Source of the DNA: Gigantopelta aegis
Lineage: Eukaryota; Mollusca; Gastropoda; Neomphalida; Peltospiridae
Length of the DNA stretch: 64,000 nt
Direction: 5' to 3'
Assembly: GCF_016097555.1 (NCBI RefSeq)
Contig: NC_054702.1
Location: forward strand, 79,403,997-79,467,996
The notes beneath the pieces are model-generated. The model ran no database searches, was not told the DNA's origin, and saw only the letters and a list, made by a program, of their open reading frames with translations. The translations under genes were made by a program, and so were the position numbers. Below are positions 9,876-22,059 of the stretch, piece after piece. Positions within the stretch are counted from its first letter, which is position 1. The number at the start of each line of letters is the position of its first letter.

Positions 9876-12800
9876 ACACACACACACACACACAGACAGA
9901 CAGACAGAGAGAGAACATAAAACTGTATATCTAAATGTATATTATAAAATTATACAAGGCCATTTATTAAACTCGATTATAACGTCATTTAAAGGCATAC
10001 TATCACGGATTTAAGGACCTAAATGTATATTATAAAATTATACAAGGCCATTTATTAAAATCGATTATAACGTCATTTAAGGACCTTATTTCTCTAAAAA
10101 TGGATAATAACTAAAAATTACATTAATTGTTGGAAACCAAATCTAGCTATTGCATCACATCAAACGAACCATAATGGAGTGAAATCCATGTCAACTCTCT
10201 CAGCAATTCTAGTTTTTGAATTATTTTTACAAAATGTCATTAATAAATGGAGTATGGTATTTATGAAGATGGTTGAATAAAGTACATTTAGGGACAAATC
10301 AAATTATTTTTGTTCAGGTAATACTTTGTTAGACCATTAAATAGGTCAGTGGTCTGTGACAATATGCCTTTAATCGATAATAAAACGATTTAATTTTCTA
10401 TCATCTGTTATATTGAACATGATAGTGAGACGACGAAATAAAACAATTATATTTTGAGTTACAAATCGTCTTTCACAATGTTGTTCTCATGAAGATAGAG
10501 AGGGGAAAATAACTTAACTAGCCAGTTCATAACAATGAATGAATTAATGTTTAACGACACCCCAGCACAAAGATACACATCGGCCATTGGGTGTCACAAA
10601 TGGTAAGTAGGCTATATGAAAATATTATTTATATATATTTATGTAAAACCACAGTGTAAGGAGCTGTGGGGAAAAGTATAATACAATATATAAAATCGAG
10701 GAAAGTAAACCTTAAAACTCTGTATAGAAGTCAAAATGTTTCAAAAACTTTACAATTAATTCTGGATGGAATTTAAAGGGACATTCCTGAGTTTGCTGCA
10801 ATTTTTAAGATGTTATCAACTAACAGATACTTTTTAACGATTGTAATTACATATCAAATATATTTTCCTGCATAAAATATTAGTGGCTGTATATTAAACG
10901 TGTTCCTGATCGTTCTAATATTGGTACTAGTTTAAATTTAATTTTATTTCATAATTTGTTTTTTTTCGTACGTACGAAATTATTTGAAGACAAAATCCAG
11001 TTTGGGCTTCTTACAAATATTAAGACGACCAGAAACACATTGAATATACAGACACTGATATTCTAAACAAGAAAATAGATTTAATAAGTAAGTTTAATCG
11101 TAGAAATAGTTTATTAGTCGGAAACATCTTACAATGCAGCAAACTCAGGAATTTCCCTTTAATTCTGTCAAGGCAGTCATCCTACAGGCGGTGCAGGAAG
11201 GATGAAGTAGTCTTATGCCGTGCCCGCATCGGCCATACATGTTTGACGCATTTGTTTATTTTAAAGAAGGATCCTCCTCCTCATTGTGAACACCGTCAGT
11301 GTACACTGACTGTGCGGCACATTTTGGTGGAGTGTGATCATCTCAAGCCGACGAGAAAAGATATATTTGGCAACAGAAATGTTTCAGAATCGTTTAAATT
11401 CCATCCAATGTTAATTGAAAGTTTTTAAAACACTTTGACTTCTATACAAAATTTTAAGATATACTTAACTTGATTTTATATATTGTATTATACCCCCCCC
11501 CCCCCCCCCCCAGCTCCTTACACTGTGGTTTTACATAAATATATATAAATAATATGTTCATATGCTTACCATTTGTGACACCCAATAGCCGATATGTATT
11601 TTTGTGCTGGGGTGTCGTTAAACAAACATTCATTCATTCATTCATTCATTCATTCATTCATCCCCGGTAGGTTCGCGTTTGAACCTCTCGAGGGTCCTGT
11701 TTCGCTCTTTGATTTGTATGTCTCATTTAACCATGGTTTACTAAAACGCTTCGGTACTGCCGAAGTCTTAGGAAAAGTTTCCTCTGCAATATCTTTCAAG
11801 ATGGAGGTGAACAAAGACATAGGATGATCGGCACCAGTCATGGCAGTTTGTTGCAGTCGAGTGCTGCATAGATGCCGAAATTGATCCCACTTTGTCCCCG
11901 TCAACTTCCATCTCTGAGCCCTTCAGTTCATAACAAATGCATGCATTAAATCTTTGCATTTTAATTCCATGGGGGCGGGATGCAGTTTATTAGTAAAGCG
12001 CCTGCATGATGCGCTGTCGGTCTGGGATCATTACCGGCGATGAACCAATTGGGCTATTTCTCGTTCCAGCCAGTACACCACGTCTAGTGTATAAAAGGAC
12101 GTGGTATGTGATATCCTGTCTGTGGGAGATGGTGCATATAAAAGATCCCTTGCTACTAATGGAAAAATGTAGCGGGTTTACTCTCTGAGACTGTCAAAGT
12201 ACCAAATGTTCGACATATAATAGCCGATGATTAAAAAAATCAATGTGCTCTAGTGGTGTGGTTATACAAAACAAACTTTACCTTTATTTCCATAGATATT
12301 TTGATTATGTTAGAGAACGTTATATAGTAGGGATCTAAATTTTTGATATATGTAAATACACGCTAAGTGGCAATACATTTGTCATGTATGACGAGAGTAT
12401 GAGCAAAATATTGCGGAAATATATCAAATTTACCGATATAATTTTGAATTGTATTCATGTATACTAATCTGTGTCAAGTGCCTTGGGAAAAATATCACAT
12501 ACTTTGATTGCACTGAAAAAAAGATATTATATGATAAAATAGTTTATTTCTTTTTTTGTAGAGATCCAGCTAATATTAACAAGTGTTTTTATAACACGGC
12601 ACGTTTGATGGAGACAGACGATGATGCAAAATTGGTGTTTGTTACGGTCAAAGGTACGTTCATATATCATTACAAAATAAAAATGCGTCTCTCATACGGG
12701 TCATCGGGGGTTGGAGAGAGGTACACGTAGCCCTTTAAAATCATTCAGACAAAAAAATGAACCCCTCTAGGACATTCTTAAAGGGACATTCCTGAGTTTG

Positions 12801-13884
12801 ATGCATTGTAATATGTTTCCGACTAATAAAATATTTCTACGATTAAAATTGCATATTAAATATGTTTTCTTGTTTAGAATATCAGTGTTTGTGTATTCAA
12901 TGTGTTTTTGGTCGTCTTAATATTTGCAAGAAGCCCAAACTGGATTTTGTCTTCAAATAATTTCGTACGTACGAAAAAAATATATTTGAGGGAATAAAAT
13001 CAAATTTAACCTAGTACAAATATTACAACGATCAAAAACACGTTTAACATACCGACACTAATATTTTATGCAGAAAAATATAGCTGATATGTAATTGCAA
13101 TCGTTAAAAAGTCTCTATTAGTCGATAACGTCTTAGAAATTGCAGCAAACTCAGGAGTCCCTTTAAAGCGATGCTATTCTATGCTTTCATCTTGTAAGCA
13201 AAAAGGATAAGTCAAATAGTTATATGAAATACAGAACATATAGGGGTTTTTTTTTTTTTGTGTGAATTGCCACTATTTAATTTTTTTCTTTACAGTATTC
13301 ATTTTAAAACGTGAATTCCAAATAGAAATAGAGAAATAGGTATTCAGTGTTTCTGCCAGAAAGATATTTTTCGGTATGGTGCTATGGAATTGAATGCAAC
13401 GACAATCAACAGGGGGTATATGGGTGGGGGTGGGGCTCCACTAGAAAGAAAATGGGTTACGGTTAGGGTTAAGAAAATCATACTTTAATGATAAGAGTAA
13501 TTATTTTATCAAAAGGTTAACTTTTTTTTTTTTAAATCTATAAAGAAAATCTGGGTATGGCACCATACCCGTGTTACCCTCTGGTAGAAACCCTGGTATG
13601 GTGTTGAATTGCTAAACCTCAACCACATCCACCTTGCCTTACCGCAGAACGCTATTCCTACTGGGTGGTGAAGACGGACTACACGAGTTACGCAGTGGTT
13701 TACGGATGTAACAGCGTAACCAGTGACGGGGCATGCAATGGAACCAGATCGTGGATTTGGAGTCGGACGAAAACTTTATCACAAGATAAAATGACCATCG
13801 CGGAAACGGTTATATCCGAGAGATTATGTGTGGACCAGTCGCTGTATCTCAGTACACAACAACGGTAAGTCACGCTTAATAATA

Positions 13885-13949
<65 letters not shown>

Positions 13950-13978
13950 GATACATACATACACACACGCATACATAT

Positions 13979-14033
<55 letters not shown>

Positions 14034-17000
14034 GTTTTCGCTTTATATATGTAAATACCATTAAATAATGTTCTCTATGATGTTTTCTGTGGGTGTGCAA
14101 AGTTTCATGCTATTATTTTAAGAAATAACAACTTGGTGAAAAAAAGGAAAATTAAATTAAAATGTACAATTTTATCCTTTTTGAGGCCTACCAACCTCCA
14201 CTCAACATAGGATATTTATTTTCCGCATTAGAAATTGACTTGCAGACCAATTGAACATTGATATGTATGGCTGGAACCCAGAATTGGAAAAAGGCCTTAA
14301 AATAGGTTCAAGGTGAACCCATCTGCTATACATTTTTTATTAATATTTTTAAATAGCTTAAATATCAATGTTCAATTGGTCTGCAAGTCAATTTCTAATG
14401 CGGAAAATAAATATCCTATGTTGAGTGGAGGTTGGTAGGCCTCAAAAAGGATAAAATTGTGCATTTTAATTTAATTTTCCTTTTTTCACCAAATTGTTAT
14501 TTCTTAAAATAATAACATGAAACTTTGCACACCCACAGAAAACATCATAGAGAACATTTTAAAAATGAAAAGTTATTACTTATTGCCAGTATAGACAGAC
14601 AAAAATCTGTTTGGGAAAAGGCAAAGTTGTTAAATGATGAAGCAATGCTCCATAAGATAGAGGGTTTTGGAGGGGAGTGTATAGACATAATAGCCAGAGA
14701 CTTCAGATACCACAGAGGTTGTATAAATCAATATTTGAATAGAAGAACACGAATCAATGAGCAACCAGAAAAACCATCTTATAATGACGCATTTGGGAAA
14801 CTCATCTGTGAAATTGACACTGAACTATTTATCAATAAAGCTGTTTACTATGTAACTACTTTACGCAACAAGTACATCCATTTGCTGTTAGAACTAGGAG
14901 TGACAGATGCCCGGTCCTATACAAACTCAAAGTTAGTACAGCGTCTAAAAACCTATTATGCTTATCAAGACGGATGTCGTATAACTATAGTTCCTCAAAA
15001 AGGTTCCTCAAATATCCTGTGCTCATCAGAATTGAATGTAGGTGATCTGTTGAAGGCAATAAATAAGCTAAAAGCACTATAGAAGAAAATAACCCTTTGG
15101 ATTGTGACGATGATAATTTTGACAGGAAAGCAGAAATGATTAGGATATCGTATAATGCAGCAAAATATATTAGGGGTGAACTCAAAAAAAATGCTCGACT
15201 TGAAAAATTGAAGATAAAGGAAGCACTTGATAAGTCAACAGATTCAAGCAGAGATGTTAAAACTGAAGGTGAAAATTATCATTTAAATATGGGATTTTCA
15301 TATAAAGATGCTTTAAAACGAACAATTAATAGTGTGTACAATTTTGTTGCTTGGATGTGCACAGATGCTGGTCCTGATATAGGTCTTGATGGAAGAGTTC
15401 CTGTTGCTGAAACTCAGTATGACCAGGTGTTAAACCTTTCACAAGATATCACTGCCGCTGTTTCCAAAACACCCACACCTAAACATGTTGGGATTGCTCT
15501 ACACAATAAAAGAAACACGAAGTAAGAACCTGGTGGCTTTACTAAATAGGTTTGGAAACTGTATTAGCTACACTGAAGCACAGAGGTATATAAACACTAT
15601 TGCTGCATCCACTGATCAGCAAATTCAGACAGATGGATTTGTCTTGCCACCAAATGTACAAGATGGAAAGTTCACCCAATTTGCTATTGACAATTTAGAC
15701 TTTCATGAGAATACAAAAGATGGCAAAACGCTTCATGCCACAACACACAATATATACCAGTATGCTGATGACCAGTCTGACAAAGCAGTGGGCATTGAAA
15801 TGGGTGCTGTTCCACTTGCCAAGAACCGAGACACTACAATACAATTCACTCAACTGTTCACACCCTCTGATGTTCATCTTTCATCTAAAGACCGATTAAG
15901 AGGCCGTTCGCTATCTGCTGTAAAACTGCAGCCTAGTACCACAAACGTTACTGACCATGGAGATGTGATGAATGCCCAAAACATGAATATATTTTGGCAA
16001 TTGATTCAAATGGCTCCCACACAGCTTATAGGTGACCCTGACTTGGAATTTTCACCACCAACATGGACTACTTTCCATAACATTTTGATTAAAGAAAAGT
16101 CAAAAGCAACTCAAATAGCATATGGGCCAATATTCCCTCAATCTCCTACAGATCCTGCCGTTGTTAATGCATCACTGGATTATTGCCTAAATGTTTCTCA
16201 GCAAGTTGGGCAAGACAAAGCTACTGTCACCTGTGACCAAGCTATTTATGAAATAGCATTAGCACTTTGAAAGAAGCTTCCTGAAAAGTTTAGTAGACTT
16301 ATTCTTCGAATGGGCGGTTTTCACATTGCCTCCAATTTTTTAGGTGCTATAGGATTCTTCATGCGATCAAGTGGTATAGAAGATATCCTTGCTCAAGCTG
16401 AGGTTTGTCTTCCAGGAACAGCTAGAAAGATACTGTCTGGAATAGATTATTACTTAATGCTCAGGGCACACAGCTTGGTGTACACTGCACAATTTCAGCT
16501 ATTCTGGGAATCTTTTGAAAGCTGGTTATTGCAACAATCATCTGATCTGGACATGTTTTCAAATCTTGATGAAACTGTCAATAACGTTATTGACATTCTT
16601 CTGAGCAAACGCAACGAAAGGATTGCTGATGTATTGCAAACTGAACAGGCTACGTCTTCCCTAACAAGAGTAAGAAGACTCCTAACATAATTCAAAGATA
16701 TATGCTGTAACAACCCCAAAGCACAGTTTTGGCTTATGTACATAGAAATGGTTACCATTCTAAAGATGTTCATCCACTCTGAGAGAGCTGGTATGTGGCA
16801 GCAACATCTGACAGAAACGGAAAACATGTTACCATACCTGGTTGCAGCTGGACATAGTAAATATGTCTCTTGCCTTCCTCGGTATCTTCAAGAGATGCGG
16901 ACGTTGCGGATTTCAGCACCTGAAGTGAACAGAGAATTTCAGAAAGGGAACTTTGTGGTTAGAAGAACAACCGGTAGATTCAATGGTGTCTGGACGGACA

Positions 17001-20000
17001 TGTCTTGAGCAGACTTATAATTGTGATGCTAAAACAGTCCTCTTTCACGGTATTACTCAAAAACCTGCGACAATGGAGAAGTACCTACGAGTAGTTCCAG
17101 AGTTAACATCAATATCAGAAGACACAAAGAGAATGGTTCACATGAATGAACCATACAAATGTCACGAGGATTCTCCTACACTCTGCAAGAAAGAAAGTTA
17201 TGCAGTCAGTCGAATCAAAACACTTGTGAAAGAAACAATGATCAACCCATTTGTGTGTGACAACACTACAGATTTGCTAAACATCAGCACTGGGGGGAAA
17301 GGCTTCTACTTCAGAACTGATACATGCAAAAGAAACAGGTCTCCAGATCTTGAAAGAGGCAGAACAGAGTGGATCCAACAAGGTAAAAATTGTACATCTG
17401 AAGACATTTTAGTGTAAAAAGAAGAAGTATCAAACTGCATTGAGAATTCAAAAGGTTTATGAAGAAGAATCAACAATAGCCAGAAGTTTGTTCTTTATCC
17501 ATGAACTAACTGATGACAAAAAGAAAGAAACTCTCAGTCATGAATGGACATCTCTTCATCTCTGTTTGAACCAGATGACATCTTGGATCAAGGCTATAGG
17601 ATGAGAAAGGGGAACAAATCTGATTATGCTATGGCTGTCAAAGACTATCTTGGGGATCTCTGGTTAGAGAGAGATAATACACCATCAGATGGAGGACAGG
17701 TTGCACTGCTAATTGATGCAATGGCATTTATCCAAAGGCACCCACGTTTTGGATGCAATACATTTGCAGAACTTCAGAAGATGTACTTAGACAATATTCT
17801 ACACTATAACCCAGTGAAATGTGAAATAGTGAATTTTGTTGGGGACCGCTATGACTTTGGACCAGAAAAAAGCTTGAAACAAGAAGAAAGAGAAAAGAGA
17901 GAGAAAACAAGTGCAAGCCTTAAAAAAAGAGTATCACCCTCATGACACACTACAAATTCCAGACTGGAAGCTTATGACACAGAGTATGCAGAACAAAGCC
18001 AACCTCTTAAACTACTTAGGGGAATCTTGGATAGGATGCTGCGAACACCTCCCAGATAATCTCAAACTCATAGTCGGTGGGTTGATGAAGGATCCAAGTC
18101 ACACATTCAAAATTTCCAATGTGGGTTGCACTGACTTACCTGAACTGGCATGTGATGTACATGAAGAAGCAGACGCGGATTTTTGCTCACATCAGTTACT
18201 GCGTCAAGGAACTTGGATGTAATAGTGTGATAGTCCAGGCTACTGACACAGATGTCCTAGTTCTCAGTATGTATTATAGTGTACGAATTCCAAGCCTCAA
18301 AGAACTCTGGTTAAAAAAAAAAGATAAATACATTCCTGTACATACGATTGTTGCATGCATGTCAAAGAAAATGTGGTGTGGATGCTGAAACTTTGACTGG
18401 TATTTTGCTTAGTACCTACATTATCACCGGTTGTAATACAGTCAGCTATCCATTTAAAAAAGGAAAGAAAAGAGTATTGAAAGTGACACTAAGCAACCTT
18501 GAACAGCTAACTGCTCTAGGACAATTTGGCGAAGAAGGAATGAGTATAGTTCTCACTGATGAGGTGTATGAATCATGCAGACTGCTCTTTGCAGCTCTCT
18601 ATGGTAGGCCCAATTTCAACGGCACTGCAGACGAACTTCGTGCACATTTATTCGCAACTACCAAGGGGGATCTTCGGCATCTACCTCCAACTGACAATGC
18701 ATTTCGCCTACATATTCTCCGTGCTTTAAACCAAATAGTGGTGAACAAGCGTGCGCACTCATCTGCACCAGTACTACCTGACCCAACAAATTTCGGTCGA
18801 CACTTGGTTGGCGGAAAGCTGGTACCAACAATGATGAACAAAGCTGCAAGACCAGACATCTTAATAAAGCCTACATTTTTTAAGTGCACGAAAGGGAAAT
18901 GCCTTCATCTGTGTACCTGTGCAAAACAAAATCTAAGATGTGCCATTTCATGTCTTTGTGGTGCAGAACCAAAGAATTGTAAAAACAAATGTTGGTTTCA
19001 CAAGTAACATTGTATTTATAGCACGAGAAAGAAAACTATTCTCCTGGATGTTAAGCCTAGAAAATGACAATGCTCCTAGTATGGTCATGGTATTAATTCC
19101 ATTTTCAAACCTATATGCAGATCCAAAAACTATTGATCGTAAGTCATTTACAAGCAAAGTTATGGTAATTTTTTTGTTTCATGTCATTATGGCAGCCATC
19201 TTGGATTTTTACATTTTATCAGTGTTCTAGATATGATTACATTATTTCATACCCATAAAAACATGACATAGACCTAAAAATAGTTGTCCTACAAAAATGA
19301 AATCAAAGTTATGGTCAGTCATTTGTTCCATGATAATTGTGGCGGCCATCTTGAATTTATGCATATGACATTGTTCTACATATTATCATAATATTCCTTA
19401 CCCCTTAAAATATAGGTTTAGATCCCAAAATATTCATCCTAAGTGATTTAGAACCAAAATTATGGCCAGTTCTTTAACATATGGCTATTATGGTGGCCAT
19501 CTTGGATTTTTACAGGAAGATTTTAACCAAAAAAATTAAAACATTATTTTTTCTTAATTATTTATGTTCCTAGAAGTGAAAAACCTATGTTTTTCATTTG
19601 TGCATTAAATTCAGATGGAATTCTATAATCTAATAATTGAAAGTGCTAAAACAGCTCATCTTAGAAAAGTTGTTGGGTCCCCATAGTATACATGTGTTTA
19701 ATAAAATTCGCAAAGGAATTCGCAGAGCAGACCAGCTTTTCTTAACACCTAAGATGATAAACTTGCAATAAAAAATGGTTTAAAAAGTATAGCAGATAGG
19801 TTCACCTTGACCAAAATTTTCAGACGTAACTGGAATTATCCTGGACGTGTGCTAACGCCTACTACGATTAGAGACTGCAGGTACCATGTCAATAGCGGAT
19901 CCAAACAATATTTTAAAGAAGATCTAAATTCAATTTTAAGAACTAAAATGGCTCTGGTTGATGATATTAAAATTTAAATTCAGAACAAGGTGGGTCTATC

Positions 20001-20700
20001 ATATTTTATTTCATTGTCTTTATGATGCAAAACAGTGTTTGTTTCAACCATGAGTAGATTACTAGTAGTAGATTACTATAATCACAATCGTGTTTGTCGT
20101 GTTGTAAACCATCTCTGTTCGGTTTTCGTCTGAAACTAATAAAGATGCATGCTGAATATCAAACAAGGGATTTTCGTTAAACATATTTTAAAAGGAATGA
20201 ATGAGTGGTCATTGTCATGGCCTGTCCTAGACAGAACTCGCTGACGAAGTCAGAGGTTGTGCCCACGACAGCCGTGCTTGAACAGTTTTCTTATGGATAA
20301 TTATATTGATCATATACACACTGACTCGAATCTACAGTTCAAAGCAACCATCTACCTATAAATAAAAGACCGATAAAACACCCTTTTACATAATATAATT
20401 ATATCATGTAAAACCCATCTGCTCAAGACATGATGGTCGTGGGCTGTAGATATTTTGGATTTCCTCCATAGACTTGACAGTATGCTAAAAGGAAATTATT
20501 ATAACTGTAAATTGGTTGTTTTCCGAAATTCTAATTTAATCTGTGACACTGAGACATAAATTAACAAATAATTATATTAATTTTCAGGATGCCCACCTGA
20601 AATAGGTAAGTGAATTTATTTATATAGTTAGAGTGTGACATTCGTCTAACAAACATAAAACACAATATTTTGGATTAAATCTCTCTCTCTCTCTCTCTCC

Positions 20701-20735
<35 letters not shown>

Positions 20736-21799
20736 TCTCACAGTAGTGGATTAAGCCTCACATGTGTACTTTCGCACATCGACTCATTACAAAGCCCACT
20801 CATCTTCCTCGGTAGATTAGAGAGGGCGACCGACATTAAACGTGTGATATCAGATTATTACGTACATGTTTTGCACCCATATTTATTCGACGGCGAAGAA
20901 CTTCCAACTGTTGATGTATATGTGACGTAGATATTTCAGTTTAGTTTCGAGATTTTACCCAATATTATTGAGCAAACCACTGTTAACGAAGTGGCTATAA
21001 AATTCAACTTTGATATTCTTCCATTAATTATGCGAGGATTTTGTGTAGATTCGGTCAGTTTTGACAGGCCACTATATTCAGTACTTAGTTGCATAAACAT
21101 TTCTGAGGCCAGTTATTCAAATGTTAGTTAGCTTAACCCTAATCCAGGGTTAGCCAGTTATTCATATGTTAAGTTAGCTTAGCAAGTGGTTAACAGAAAG
21201 TTTCAAAACCAAGTTCTGGATCAGTGCAATTAATAATTAAAAGTGTAACGTTGAAACGTGGTTTAGAACAAGAATTGAAGGTATCCACACATAATCAAAT
21301 ATAAAGTTTATTTTGTTTTGCTGCAAAAATAATTAAAAGGAAAATATGAGACTAATCCAGGGTTAATTAAACTATACTTTGAACAACTTGTCCCTGGTAT
21401 TTGATCGTTTTATAGATATTTGATTCTCAACGTTCCTTTTAGATGAATGTGTACAAGGGAAAGACAACTGCCACCTCAACGCCACATGTTCTAACACACT
21501 TGGATCGTTCACGTGCTCGTGCAAGAAAGGTTACAGCGGCAATGGAGTCGAGTGTACTGGTAAGCTAGTATTGTTGTTTGTTAGGTTTTTTGGGGGGTTT
21601 TTTCTTCTTTTTTTTTAATTGTTTTTAATTGTTTCTCCACAGAAAAATAAGCAAGGTCAATGATGGGGCTTTGAATCATTGCTGTACATTGTATTATTGT
21701 ATATACATTTGTATTATTGTATATACATTTGTATTATTGGATATACATTTATACATATAACACATTTATTAAATAATATATGTATACATATGCATGTGC

Positions 21800-21846
<47 letters not shown>

Positions 21847-22018
21847 TGTGTGTGTGCTGTAAGTACTGTAGTATTGTTTTTCTATGGAAGAGAGGCGAGG
21901 GTAAGGAACACCAACGAATATCAATATTAGATTTGTTTTAGTTTTTAATCAAATACGCAAATACACTTGAATTGATGTATTAGTTTAAAACACTGTTAAA
22001 TGGATTCATATATACCCA

Positions 22019-22059
<41 letters not shown>

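Larger units (their letters stand above)
14067..19812 (+). mobile_element. Academ-like DNA transposon with 5' foldback, inactive
   Basis: A stretch at 14312-14340 (TCAAGGTGAACCCATCTGCT, then ATAC) is repeated inverted near 19785-19808, marking candidate terminal repeats. Between them lie broken frames for one large protein with an XPG/PIN-like nuclease region and a terminal Cys cluster, the combination described for Academ transposons. At the left, 14067-14263 and about 14370-14563 form a near-perfect inverted repeat of about 195 bases around a loop that contains the terminal repeat. The element sits in a lipocalin intron. Target duplication was not resolved. Superfamily assignment is from recalled domain architecture, not a search. 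Confidence 0.6.
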
